NCBI GenBank assembly: GCA_030737835.1
Contig: JAUJYN010000012.1
Span: forward strand, 10,296,118-10,360,117
Reading direction: 5' to 3'
From: Acorus gramineus
Taxonomy: Eukaryota > Streptophyta > Magnoliopsida > Acorales > Acoraceae
DNA: 64,000 bases
The position numbers and the translations under genes were made by a program. The notes under the pieces were generated by a model, which saw only the letters and a program-made list of their open reading frames with translations, was not told the origin of the DNA and searched no databases. Of the stretch, positions 49,948 to 60,480 are shown piece by piece (the stretch's first letter is position 1; the number at the start of each line of letters is the position of its first letter).

Positions 49948-50301
49948 TCACTTAATCACAAAAAATCTAGAATAAAAAAAAATTGTTAATGCTTCAAGGC
50001 TTGGACGATGGCATAAAACAATATATATAGGCTTGGACGATAGCAAAAAATCATGATCAGAGTATAGAACAAACTCGTTGTGGATAAGATAATGTCGCCA
50101 ATGCCTCAAGGCTTGGACGATAGCATAAAACTCCAAGTCATAGGTGTTGTAGTTGAGTTCTGATTTGCTCAACTTTTGGCTAAAGAATTCAATGGGCTTA
50201 TGTGTTGGCTTAAAACCGCTCCAACACATAGACAATTCTCGAATCCTCCATCTCATCAATAAAACTTTTATATGAGAGGAAATTACTACATTCTGGTGCA
50301 A
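49948..50301 (-). pseudogene. Ty3/gypsy RNase H fragment
   Basis: The minus-strand frame contains KPIEFFSQKLSKSELNYNTY, then DLEFYAIVQALRHWRHYLIH and VLYSDHDFL. This is the start of the RNase H domain that follows reverse transcriptase in Ty3/gypsy elements (pattern PIAYFS.KL......Y..Y..E..A.V.AL..WRHYL......V.TDH..L). The rest of the domain, and the reverse transcriptase on the right, are lost or broken by stops. The phrase GGCTTGGACGATRGCA occurs three times (49998-50120) just downstream, a local duplication. Confidence 0.75.
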
Positions 50302-50309
50302 TTAACTTA

Positions 50310-53300
50310 GGAATAACCTCCTTGTACGGAACAAGAATTATACGAGTATTATCCCAAGTAGAGCTATAAGTGTTTTGTGTGAGACATTTTTTATTTGCAA
50401 TTTTTGGTTTTTTTTTTTATGTTTATCTAATGAGAGTTTTGATAACCCAAAACTTGAAGAGGAGGATAATTTGATATGAATTGAACAAGACATTCCCAGT
50501 TTTGAAGCCTTTATATAAAAACTATTACAACCGCGTCTTTGGCGGGGTTAGAAAACAAAAGATTGATGATAGTAGGTAGACTTACTCCTTTGCAGAGTGT
50601 TTTTTGTTCTTCGTTTATGATTCTTCAAATATTTAGTCTTATCTTTCAATGCTTACTATGATTGTTTTATGAGGGTTAAGTATTTATATATAAAACTCAT
50701 TAATTCTTTTGGAAGGAAACAACATATACAAAAGCCAATGATATAATTAATGTATTCAAGAGCTATACATAATTAAGATTGGGCCAAGTATTTTTGTTGG
50801 AAGATTTCAAAGATGGGGACATGTTTTAAATTTAAAATTTGAGTGGTTTCTTGAAGTGGAAGTATCATGAGTTATTGACCCTCTCCAGTTTATTAATGTT
50901 TAATTTCTAAGGTTAGAATCATTAAAAATTCTCCAGTGGACAAGGTCGTCAAGTTGGTGAGATTAGTTCATAATGTTTTCATATAAGTGTAAGTAGAGGT
51001 GGTTAGGTTAGGCTATGTAGACTGTCATCCTTGATTTTTAAATATTACTCATGTCTTGCCCCAAATGTACATGCACATATGCAAGGCCATGCATTTACAT
51101 TTGTTTGTGTACTTATGCCTTTTGAAGTTAAAATGATTTTGGTGTTCATATTTTAAAAGTGTTTATGAATGCCTAGGCCTATAGTTGATGGACCTATTTG
51201 GTCTATACTTTAAAATTCAATCATTTAGGCCCTATTTGGATCCGCAGTGGGATGACTTCAATAATATAAATGATTAAATGTTGATTGTTTATGTTCACAC
51301 TGTTTTGTGTACACTAGTATTGTTGATATGTACACCCTTATGTCCTGTTATACCCATTTGAAATGTTTATTGTTTAGTGTTGTTAAATGGACAATGAAAA
51401 ATGCGAGATTTATGTTTATAATGTTCTGTGTACGCTGATATTCTTCATATGTACACCCTTAAAATTCTTTGTAGTTGTAGGGGTATCTATAAGGTTTTAT
51501 TTGGAATTATTTATTAAGAAAGAAATCAGGACTGAACCTCCATTCGGAACCTAAAAAATTGAAGTTATACAAAGGAAAAGAAGATTAAACCTTGGTTCTT
51601 AAAAACCTGAAAGTATCACATTATGATAGAGCAATCTCTTTGTAGGTGAAAAAAGCATTAGAGAATTGACCATGGAGGTTTTGTTCTTTTTTTTTAATCA
51701 AATTAGTTGTAAATCTATGGGGATTGGCTGACATCTACTAGTACACTTAAACATTGTCTTGTAGATTATCATGGAGCACACCATGAACTATAAGTTAGGG
51801 ATAAAAACTGCAAGTGCATTTCCCCATTGGGATACTTATGTAGCATTTATGTTGTTATATTTAGGGTTGCATTAGTTAATTAGGCTACTCCAACCAAATA
51901 TAAAAAAATAGGATTATTTTTTATCTCTAGTCTGAAAAATGGGTTTCTTATACAATCTGAAGGAACATTAGGCATGATTACTGGCTCATGTGACTTTCAT
52001 TTTGTTAGTTTCTACAAATTTTCATGCATAGATGTTGATGAAATAAATGACATTGATGCCTACTTTTATGTTGCATAAGTCATTCTTATAGGGATAAATT
52101 CCACATCCTAATGTACATTGTTATACTTCTTAGGTACATTGTTATGCTTTATATGTACACTGATGAATCATTCTTCTAATTATGTAGTATGAGGGATTGT
52201 TCATCAGTTATTCTAACATAGTTTTTTTCACGTTGTCAGGTTAAAACATAATGGCTCATCCGCAGAAAATGACACCACGATGAAGTCTTCAAAACCAAAA
52301 AATCGTAGTTTCTGATGAGGATGATCATTTTACCTCCACCAGGAAGACTCAGGCATCATCATCTAGAGATTCTGTGTGTTACAATATGTACATTGTTACG
52401 TAGTATGGTGCTGATATTTTATGTATTTTGAACAATAGATATTATTGTCTCAATAACATATTTGTAAAGTTTATTTTGTACATGTTTAATGTTAGTCTTT
52501 TATTAGATGATATTTGTAATGCAGGTTCTGACATTATTATGCAATATGTGTACACTGTTATAGATGTTATAGGTTTTGTGTAATACAATATGTACACTAT
52601 TATGTAGTATGTATACGCTTTTGTGGATGTTATAGGTTCTGTGTTTTACACTGTGAACACTATTATGCACCATGTGTACACTGTTTTAGATATTACAAGT
52701 TCTGTTTGTTACACGGTGTACATTGTTGTGCAGCATGTGTACTGTTATAAATATTGCAAATTCTGTGTTTTACATTGTGTACACTGTTATGCAGCATGTG
52801 TACACTGTTATAGATGTACGGTGGGAGGCGCGATGGGGCCACTGGAAGTAGTCGAGGGAGGTCAGGGGATGCGATGGGGGGCGCGGGAGGCACAATGGGG
52901 GGGGGGGGGCTGGAGGTAGTGTGAGTTTTGGGAGAGATAGAAAGATGTTGGGGGAAAAAAGATAAATCAAATTCATGTTATCTTGAGTTGAGGGTAAAAG
53001 AGGAATAAAAATAATAGAGTGGATGGAAAAAAGATGGAATGACTTAAACAAAATACCACCACTAACTGAGAGACCTAAAGAAAACTTAAAACAGTCCAGG
53101 GACTTATTGTTAATACAGAGATAGGGTCAGGGACCCCTAATTAATTTTTCCATAATTAAAAGCATATACCCCCTTAAATGAGTTATATTATTTTTTAAAA
53201 AATTAAAATATTTGTGGACTGAAATTGGTGTTAGAAAAAAAAATTGTAAGTCACATTATGCTTTTATTTTTTGTTTCCTGGGGATCAAACTGAGATTACA

Positions 53301-53458
53301 TTTTATGTAGTGAAGGTTTATCGTTATGGAGTAAAGGTAATCATTTAAACTCATATTATCTAAAATAAATGTCATTTTTTCATAAAGTCATATACTCGCT
53401 AATGAGGAAATATATATTAATTTTTTTAAGAAAATATATTATTTAAAAAAAAATTAAA
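50310..53458. other. gene-free region with degraded transposon and minisatellite
   Basis: Two stretches (51290-51480 and 52130-52830) repeat the words TGTACACTGTTAT and TGTACACCCTTA. A short stretch at 52245-52370 reads like a lysine/serine-rich, acidic coding piece (VSDEDDHFTS) but has stops. A 63-bp minisatellite follows. I suspect a degraded DNA transposon but cannot name it. Confidence 0.45.
52500..52820. repeat. 63-bp minisatellite
   Basis: Units of 61-63 bp, each with TTCTGTGTTTTACA, GTGTACACTRTTATGCASCATG and AGATRTTA-type segments; the TTCTG word starts at about 52637, 52700 and 52761. At least four units. 63 bp is 21 codons, and one frame (52623 on) stays open with repeating HCVHCYAACVHCY phrases; probably not a real protein. 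A run of 13 G lies at 52897-52909. Confidence 0.65.
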
Positions 53459-53628
53459 AAAAAATTCAAATAACCCCCTGTAAACTACAAAGGAACGTTT
53501 CCTGTAAAAATTCAATTTAAAGAATATTCATATAATATTCTTCATATGTCAATGAAAATTTAATTCGTGGTGTTATTTAAATTTACATAGATGTTGTATA
53601 GGGTTATATAAATTTAAAAAAAAATAAG

Positions 53629-53936
53629 TGTTGTGAGATATGGTGGATAACCACCACTTCTCTAACCTATAACCTCCCCCACTCTTCAACTCCATAACCT
53701 CCCCCACTCTTCTATTCCATAACACTCCCATTAGTGCCCCACTATCTCCCCCTCACCTCTATAGACTTGTAACTCTCCACCTTTGGGATTCCTCTATGCA
53801 CCCTATAAATAGAGGGGTTCTCTCTTGTATTCAACCAACAATATAGTGAATAAGAATCTCTCTCTACTTCTCTTCTATATGCTTGTGTGCTTTATTTATA
53901 TACTCTTATATATCATATTCTATTTAGTTTACAACA
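53629..53936 (+). repeat. Copia 5' LTR
   Basis: TGTTGTGAG...TTTACAACA. Contains a TATA box TATAAATA (53804-53811) as the likely retrotransposon promoter, and a direct repeat CCTCCCCCACTCTTC (twice, about 30 bp apart). Confidence 0.95.
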
Positions 53937-54362
53937 CGTTATCAGCACGAGAAGCTCTTTGTTAAAGAGAAAGGTTTGTATCGATGGGTTCTTAATGATC
54001 TATATCAAAAAAAAAATATACTCTCCTTTGATGTTATGTATTTTTATGTAAATCATCTACTACATACATATGATTAATTTTTTTTTTTTTCAATATGCAT
54101 GGAACCGTATGAAAATTATCAAAATTTTTCATACATATGTTATGATATGATTAATTTATGAAAACTAGTATGCAATTTTTTTATGCAACAGTATGCGGCA
54201 TCTATCATTTGATTATTTATTTTTCATGTAACTGTTTCATGTTTGTCATCTTTTTTTTAAATATTATACATCTATGTGTAGAACCAGAAGTTCTCACAAA
54301 TATCAATTAATTTGATATTTATATTTGATTTGAAATTCATTTTAATGTTACAATGTCATGTG

Positions 54363-54840
54363 TCCCTATAGGATCATACAAAAATTGTAATTACATGGAT
54401 CCCTGAAGGACCATGTAGAAGTTATGAATAATGTGTTCCAATTAAGACCATGCAAATTTTATTCTATCCCTGAAGGATCATGTAAAATTTTATTTTATTC
54501 TATCCCTGAAGGACTACAAAAATTATTACATGGATCCTTGAAGAATCATGTAAAAGATATGATTAAAAATGTCCCTGAAGGACTTATTATATTGTATCCA
54601 TGAAGGATCATACAAATTTTATTTTATTTTATCCCTGAAGGACTGTACAAAAATTATGATTATATGAATCTTTGAAGGATCATGTAAAATTTTATTTTGT
54701 TCTATCCCTGAAGGACTATACAAAAATCATGATTGTTCGTGTCCCTGTAGGACCAAACAAAAGTTATATGATATATTTTTCAGGTCCTTGAAGGACCAAA
54801 TAATAAAAAAAAAAGGATCCATGTATCCCAGCAGGAACAT
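54363..54840 (+). repeat. Copia leader repeat array (TCCCTGAAGGA units)
   Basis: About fourteen occurrences of TCCYTGAAGGAYCATG or close variants, roughly every 30-36 bp, separated by AAAATTTTATTTTATTCTA or AAAATTATGATTACATGGA. TCCTTGAAGGA is a perfect odd-centred palindrome, so each unit can form a small hairpin. Units contain TGA in one frame, so this is leader RNA, not protein. Confidence 0.8.
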
Positions 54841-55339
54841 GTAAATTATGATTAGATTTCACCATCATCATCATCATAATGAAGAGGATTTAAAGATTAA
54901 TACCTCATTGACAAAGGTCCACCGGCCATTATGCCTCAAATATGCTCCAGTTGTAGCAATATTGAGAGCACCAATTTTATATATTCTCGTTGCCGAACAA
55001 CGATTTTTTTAAAATATCATATAACTCAACTCAATGGCATAGCATCATTACCCGAAGTAAATGCATTTTATTTTATGTTCGCCATGGAAGTTGTGGTCAT
55101 GAATGATGAGATCATGATTTATATAGTTGAGAAAGCACAACAATCATAAAGTTTGTAAAATATCTCAAATCACTAGAAGTGATTTGCTATTAAACAAAAG
55201 CATAATTGAAGGGAAAAGGGTTGCAGAACAAACCCCTAACACAAGGAAAATGATTGTTATGTATTTGGTGCTTTAAAAATATGGTCACGTACCTGATGTA
55301 CGATCAGACTTTTATAATTTTTATAATTATAATTTTTCT
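54841..55339 (+). pseudogene. ruined gag region of the Copia element
   Basis: Only short frames exist here. At 55252-55296 one frame reads DCYVFGALKIWSRT followed by a stop, which resembles the gag nucleocapsid zinc knuckle CYRCG...GHWSRTC of this Copia type with the second Cys (now Phe) and the His (now Ile) replaced. Nothing else of gag is recognisable, and the space (about 1.4 kb from LTR to protease, 0.5 kb of it repeats) is short for a full gag. Confidence 0.5.
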
Positions 55340-58300
55340 TTGTTATCTAAAATCCATTTTTCTTATTTTTATATTTATCTTATTTATTTCATTTTCTTTT
55401 TTTTTACAAGAATGGCTATGGTTGGTGACATTTGTCTAGCAGACAGCGCTACAACACATACGATCCTACGAAATAAACAATATTTCTCGACATTGACATT
55501 AATCAATGCAAATGTTAATACCATTTCTGGTACTACGAAATTAATTGAAGGCTCCGGAAGAGCAAATATAATATTACCAGGAGGTACAAAATTTTGTATT
55601 AATGATGCATTATATTCAGCAAGATCCAGAAGAAATCTGCTAAGTTTTAAGGATATCCGTCTTAATGGATATCATATTGAGACTATCAATGAAAACAATA
55701 TGGAGTATTTATGTATTACTTCAATTGTTTCAGGCCAAAAACATGTATTAGAGAAACTTCATGCTTTCTCATCTGGGTTGTATTATACAACCATAAAAAC
55801 AATCGAATCATATGCTGTAATGAACCAGAAGTTCTATGATTCAGATATTTTTACACTTTGGCATGATCGTCTCGGGCATCCAGGATCTACAATGATGCGT
55901 CGAATAATTGATAATTCATTTGGGCATTCGTTAAAGAACCAGAAGATTCTTTTACCTAATCACTATCAATGCACTTCGTGCTCACAAGGAAAATTGATAG
56001 TTAGACCATCCCCTACAAAAGTCAATGTTGAGTCACCAACATTTTTGCAAAGAATCCAAGGGGATATATGTGGCCCAATCCACCCCCCATGTGGACCATT
56101 CAAGTATTTTATGGTATTGATAGACGCATCTGCTAGATGGTCGCATGTTTGTCTATTATCCACTCGGAATGCTGCATTTGCAAGACTACTTGCTCAGATA
56201 ATCCGATTACAGTCGCATTTTTCGGATTATCATATAAAGTCAATACGTCTTGATGGAGCTGGTGAATTCACATCGAAAACTTTTAACGACTATTGTATGT
56301 CGCATGGCATCGATGTTGAACACCCTGTTGCTCATGTGCACACCCAAAATGGATTAGCTGAATCATTTATTAAGCATCTTCAGCTAATTGCACGTCCTAT
56401 GCTTTTGAGGACAAAATTACCCGTTTCAGCTTGGGGTCATGCTATATTGCATGCAGCAGCATTAGTTCGCCTTCGGCCAACTGCTTATCATCAATATTCC
56501 CCTTTACAGCTCGTACTGGGTCATCAACCAAATATTTCACATCTTCGAATTTTTGGTTGTGCTGTACAAGTTCCTATTGCCCCTACACAACGAACTAAAA
56601 TGGGCCCTCAACGTCGATTGGGAATTTATGTAGGCTTTGATTCTCCCTCTATTATAAGATATCTTGAACCATTGACAGGGGATGTTTTTACCGCTCGATT
56701 TGCGGATTGTCATTTTGATGAGACAATATTCCCGTCATTAGGGGGAGAAAATCCGTCGCCAGAAGAACGACGTGAACTTATATGGAAAACTCCATCTTTG
56801 TCTCATCTTGATCCTCGCACTAATCAATGTGAAACTGAAGTGCAAAGAATCACTCATCTTCAAAGAATTGCGCATCAATTGCCAGATGCATTCAATGATG
56901 CAGCAAAAGTGATGAAATCACATATTCCAGCTGCTAATACTCCAGCTCGAATTAATGTTCCAATAGGAAAAACTGCTAATATGCCGGCTAATGAATCAAC
57001 AAAAACACGCCTGAAGCGTGGAAGACCTATAGGCTCAAAAGATTCAGCTCCCCGAAGGAGAAAAACAATGAAGAATAATTCTCTAGAAGAGTATGAAACA
57101 CTTGAAAGACCCACAATAATAACTCCTATAGAGGAAGAAGTCCCTGAAGTGACACAAGTCCCTGAAGAGACTGACGTCCCTGAAGTGACGCCCGTGCATG
57201 AAGAACAAGTACATGGAAATGAAGAAATTTCCATAAATTATGCAAATTCACAAATATTGTGGGATCGAAAGCAAGTGCTTGTTGATGATATATTCTCATT
57301 TGCAGTAGCTACAGAAATCATTTCAGATAATGATTTAGAACCACGTTCAGTGGATGAATGCAGACGAAAAAATTGTTGGCCACAATGGAAAGCTGCTATT
57401 CAAACAGAATTGGATTCACTTGCAAAACACCAAGTATTTGGACCAGTAGTCCTAACCCCTGAAGGTGTTAAACCAGTAGGATGTAAATGGGTGTTTGCGA
57501 GAAAACGAAATGAAAGAAACGAGATTGTTAGATACAAAGCTCGTCTTGTGGCACAGGGTTTCCTGCAGAGACCTGGGATAGATTTTGAAGAGACATATTC
57601 TCCTGTGATGGACACAATCACATTTCGGTATTTAATTAGTCTTGTAGTCTCAGAAGGACTTGACATGCAGCTAATGGATGTGGTTACTGCATATTTATAT
57701 GGAAAATTAGATACCGACATTTATATGAAAGTTCCTGAAGGACTAAAATTGCCTGAAGCAAAACCACGAAATATGTACTCAATAAAGTTAAGACGATCCT
57801 TGTATGGATTAAAGCAATCTGGACGAATGTGGTATAACCGTCTTAGTGAGTACTTAATAAAAGAAGGATATGTCAATGATCCAATATGCCCCTGTGTATT
57901 TATTAAGAAAATGGAACTCGGATTTACCATTATTGCAGTATATGTTGATGATATTAATCTAATTGGGACTCCTGAAGAGCTCAAAAAGGCTTCCGAATAT
58001 CTGAAAAAGGAGTTTGAAATGAAAGATCTTGGAAAAACAAGATATTGTCTCGGCTTGCAAATTAAGCAAAGTTCAAATGGGATACTTGTTCATCAAACAA
58101 CATATGTTGAAAAAATCCTGAAGCGTTTTAATATGGACAAATGTCATCCATTAAGTACTCCAATGGTAGTAAGGTTACTTGACCCCAAAAAGGATCCTTT
58201 TCGTCCAAAAGAAGATACTGAAAATCTTCTTGGTCCTGAAGTACCATATCTTAGTGCAATTGGTGCCTTATTATATTTGGCCCAATGCACTAGACCTGAC

Positions 58301-58951
58301 ATTGCATTTTCAGTTAATTTATTGGCCAGATTTAGCTCTGCACCAACTCGAAGGCATTGGAATGGTGTGAAGCACATTTTTCGTTATCTTCGTGGAACGT
58401 CAGACATGGGTCTATTCTATGCAAAGGATTCCAATAATGGTGCACAACTAAAGGGTTATGCAGATTCAGGATATCTTTCAGATCCTCACAAGGCTCGCTC
58501 ACAAACAGGCTATGTATTCACTTGCGGTGGCACAGCAATCTCTTGGCGATCTACGAAACAGACTTTGGTCGCCACGTCTTCTAACCACTCTGAGATTCTT
58601 GCACTCCACGAAGCAAGCCGGGAATGCGTGTGGATAAGGTCTTTGGTTCATCATATTCGTACTGCATGCGGACTATCTCTCATTACAGATGTTCCAACAA
58701 CTATATATGAAGACAATGCAGCATGCATTGCTCAAATCAAAGGGGGATATATCAAGGGAGATAGAACAAAGCATATTTCTCCAAAATTCTTTTACACTCA
58801 TGAGCTCCAGCAGAGACATGAAATTGATGTTCAACAAATTCAGTCAAAGGACAATCTTGCAGATTTGTTTACTAAAGCTTTGTCGACATCAACATTCAAG
58901 AAGCTGGTGTATGAAATCGGGATGCGACGAGTTTGCGACCAAAATTCTTGA
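55340..58951 (+). CDS. Copia pol polyprotein (protease, integrase, RT, RNase H)
   Basis: An open frame of 1203 codons. The first 24 residues translate a T-rich tract and are probably not native; the recognisable part starts at the ATG at 55412 (MAMVGDICLADSATTH). Protease: DSA at 35-37. Integrase zinc finger: His175, His180, Cys211, Cys214. Integrase core D,D35E: Asp242, Asp305 and Glu341 (35 residues between the last two). Reverse transcriptase about 695-935 with YVDD at 868-871 and RYKARLVAQGF. RNase H: ADSGY at 1041, SEILAL at 1084, EDN at 1124, then KHI and NLADLFTKAL. An acidic linker with VPE repeats (about 600-620) joins integrase to RT. All catalytic residues I can identify are present, with no frame break. 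The upstream gag is degraded, so autonomous movement is doubtful. Confidence 0.93.
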   Translation: MLSKIHFSYFYIYLIYFIFFFFTRMAMVGDICLADSATTHTILRNKQYFSTLTLINANVNTISGTTKLIEGSGRANIILPGGTKFCINDALYSARSRRNLLSFKDIRLNGYHIETINENNMEYLCITSIVSGQKHVLEKLHAFSSGLYYTTIKTIESYAVMNQKFYDSDIFTLWHDRLGHPGSTMMRRIIDNSFGHSLKNQKILLPNHYQCTSCSQGKLIVRPSPTKVNVESPTFLQRIQGDICGPIHPPCGPFKYFMVLIDASARWSHVCLLSTRNAAFARLLAQIIRLQSHFSDYHIKSIRLDGAGEFTSKTFNDYCMSHGIDVEHPVAHVHTQNGLAESFIKHLQLIARPMLLRTKLPVSAWGHAILHAAALVRLRPTAYHQYSPLQLVLGHQPNISHLRIFGCAVQVPIAPTQRTKMGPQRRLGIYVGFDSPSIIRYLEPLTGDVFTARFADCHFDETIFPSLGGENPSPEERRELIWKTPSLSHLDPRTNQCETEVQRITHLQRIAHQLPDAFNDAAKVMKSHIPAANTPARINVPIGKTANMPANESTKTRLKRGRPIGSKDSAPRRRKTMKNNSLEEYETLERPTIITPIEEEVPEVTQVPEETDVPEVTPVHEEQVHGNEEISINYANSQILWDRKQVLVDDIFSFAVATEIISDNDLEPRSVDECRRKNCWPQWKAAIQTELDSLAKHQVFGPVVLTPEGVKPVGCKWVFARKRNERNEIVRYKARLVAQGFLQRPGIDFEETYSPVMDTITFRYLISLVVSEGLDMQLMDVVTAYLYGKLDTDIYMKVPEGLKLPEAKPRNMYSIKLRRSLYGLKQSGRMWYNRLSEYLIKEGYVNDPICPCVFIKKMELGFTIIAVYVDDINLIGTPEELKKASEYLKKEFEMKDLGKTRYCLGLQIKQSSNGILVHQTTYVEKILKRFNMDKCHPLSTPMVVRLLDPKKDPFRPKEDTENLLGPEVPYLSAIGALLYLAQCTRPDIAFSVNLLARFSSAPTRRHWNGVKHIFRYLRGTSDMGLFYAKDSNNGAQLKGYADSGYLSDPHKARSQTGYVFTCGGTAISWRSTKQTLVATSSNHSEILALHEASRECVWIRSLVHHIRTACGLSLITDVPTTIYEDNAACIAQIKGGYIKGDRTKHISPKFFYTHELQQRHEIDVQQIQSKDNLADLFTKALSTSTFKKLVYEIGMRRVCDQNS

Positions 58952-59202
58952 AATCTTGTACTTATGAGGGGGAGTAATTTTTGATGACATTTTGCGAACT
59001 GTACTCTTTTTCCTTCGCCTAGGTTTTGTCCCATTGGGTTTTCCTGGCAAGGTTTTAATGAGGCAGTGTCAAACGCATACACTATTATACGATTAAGTTA
59101 CATTGTACTCTTTTTCCTTCGCTTTGGTTTTTTCCCATTGGGTTTTCCAAGCAAGGTTTTAATGAGGCAATTTTCTTAGCGTGGTGGTCATCCAAGGGGG
59201 AG
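58952..59202 (+). repeat. Copia 3' untranslated tandem pair and polypurine tract
   Basis: The motif TACTCTTTTTCCTTCG...CCCATTGGGTTTTCC...GCAAGGTTTTAATGAGGCA occurs twice, about 103 bp apart (starting about 59001 and 59105). It resembles a conserved motif near the 3' LTR of many plant Copia elements. The polypurine tract AAGGGGGAG (59194-59202) ends the segment. Confidence 0.75.
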
Positions 59203-59507
59203 TGTTGTGAGATATGGTGGATAACCACCACTTCTCTAACCTATAACCTCCCCCACTCTTCAACTCCATAACCTCCCCCACTCTTCTATTCCATAACACT
59301 CCCATTAGTGCCCCACTATCTCCCCCTCACCTCTATAGACTTGTAACTCTCCACCTTTGGGATTCCTCTATGCACCCTATAAATAGAGGGGTTCTCTCTT
59401 GTATTCAACCAACAAAGTGAATAAGAATCTCTCTCTACTTCTCTTCTATATGCTTGTGTGCTTTGTTTATATACTCTTATATATCATATTCTATTTAGTT
59501 TACAACA
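59203..59507 (+). repeat. Copia 3' LTR
   Basis: TGTTGTGAG...TTTACAACA, 305 bp, with TATAAATA at 59378-59385 and the 3-bp deletion relative to the 5' LTR. Confidence 0.95.
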
Positions 59508-59742
59508 ATAAGGGATTATATAGATTTTATCCAAAATTTAAAACATACGTGAACTCAAATTAGGGTTACTGCATTGAATACTTCTTGACATTACCAACTC
59601 CCCCCGGTCTCATCTTCACCTCAGTCAAATCCCAATTTTCTAAACTCCATGCCAGGTCTCATGAATTTTTTAAACGTCAGCCTATACGTCAAAAGGTTAA
59701 AAGTCCTTGAAGACCATAGTGAAAAATGAACTAAAAAAATAA

Positions 59743-60277
59743 GGAAAAAGTCTAAATAACCCTCTATAAACTGACTAAAATTCATATAACCCCTTAACAT
59801 TTCTTGAAATCCATATAATCCCTTAAAAATATTTAATAAATCTAAATAACCTCGTGAATGAAATTTCTGTTGATAGATAATGAATATTTTGTGAATATTT
59901 TATTAAAAAAATCCTGGCTGAAAACATAATATACTAAAACCTCCCTACAATGTAAATGTGAAAAATTCTATGAAAAAGATTATTTTACCCTTTTAGATAG
60001 ATTATAAAACCTATCTGGAGGGGTAAATTCGTCATTTACAGATGATTTTTTGCATTTTTTACACATTATGGATTTTTTTTTTTTTGGTATACTGTGTTTT
60101 TATTCAGGGTTAAACAAACATAATATTCACAAAATATTCATCATTTGTCAACATAAATTTTATTCAGGGGGTTATTTGGATTTACTAAATGATTTCAGGA
60201 TGTTATTTGGATTTCAAAAAAAGTCAGGGGTTATATGGATTTTAGTCAGTTTTTAGGGAGTTGTATGGATTTTTCCC
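59743..60277. mobile_element. Mutator-type MITE, 535 bp, 9-bp target duplication
   Basis: Termini: left GGAAAAAGTCTAAATAACCC; complement of right GGGAAAAATCCATACAACTC. Inverted repeats extend inward about 200 bp per side (AAACTGACTAAAATYCATAT, then GTTGAYARATRATGAATATT on both arms). AAAAAATAA flanks both sides (59734-59742, 60278-60286). The paralogous GLP3 and GLP4 upstream blocks carry the uninterrupted site GAATTAAAAAAATAATTAAG (40187 and 43948), confirming the insertion. Non-coding. Confidence 0.88.
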
Positions 60278-60480
60278 AAAAAATAATTGACTAGTGCTTC
60301 AGCTTAGGCAAACAAAAATTTCGTATAACAACATTATGTTAAGAGGATGACAAATTATAAAAAATAAGGATGCATGTTAAATGAATTTCAGAAGGCACGC
60401 ACCATAGGTCATTATCAAACTTGTGTTGTGTAAATAATTGACTACTAAATCTATAAATGTAATGATAACAATACAGTAAG

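Larger units (their letters stand above)
53629..59507 (+). mobile_element. Ty1-copia LTR retrotransposon, 5.88 kb
   Basis: LTRs at 53629-53936 (308 bp) and 59203-59507 (305 bp) begin TG and end CA. A 5-bp target duplication, ATAAG, lies at 53624-53628 and 59508-59512. The LTRs differ by one substitution (TTTATTTATA/TTTGTTTATA) and one 3-bp indel (CAACAATATAGTG/CAACAAAGTG). A possible primer-binding site, CGTTATCAGCACGAG, follows the 5' LTR; it is not the canonical TGGTATCAGAGC. The polypurine tract AAGGGGGAG abuts the 3' LTR. Inside lie a repeat-rich leader, a ruined gag, an open pol frame and a duplicated 3' untranslated motif. Near-identical LTRs mean a recent insertion. Confidence 0.95.
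53459..59532. mobile_element. Mutator-type MITE interrupted by the Copia element
   Basis: Left part (53459-53628) starts TTCAAATAACCCCCTGTAAAC and contains GTCAATGAAAATTTAATTCG and GGGTTATATAAATTT. The right part (59513-59532) is GGATTATATAGATTTTATCC, the expected right terminus. Both parts match the 59743-60277 family, with the Copia element inserted between them. Ends are approximate. Confidence 0.55.

Noticed and set aside
55340-55411. Hydrophobic N-terminus of the pol frame as a membrane segment
   Set aside because: It is the translation of a T-rich, intron-like tract before the protease; the recognisable polyprotein begins at 55412.
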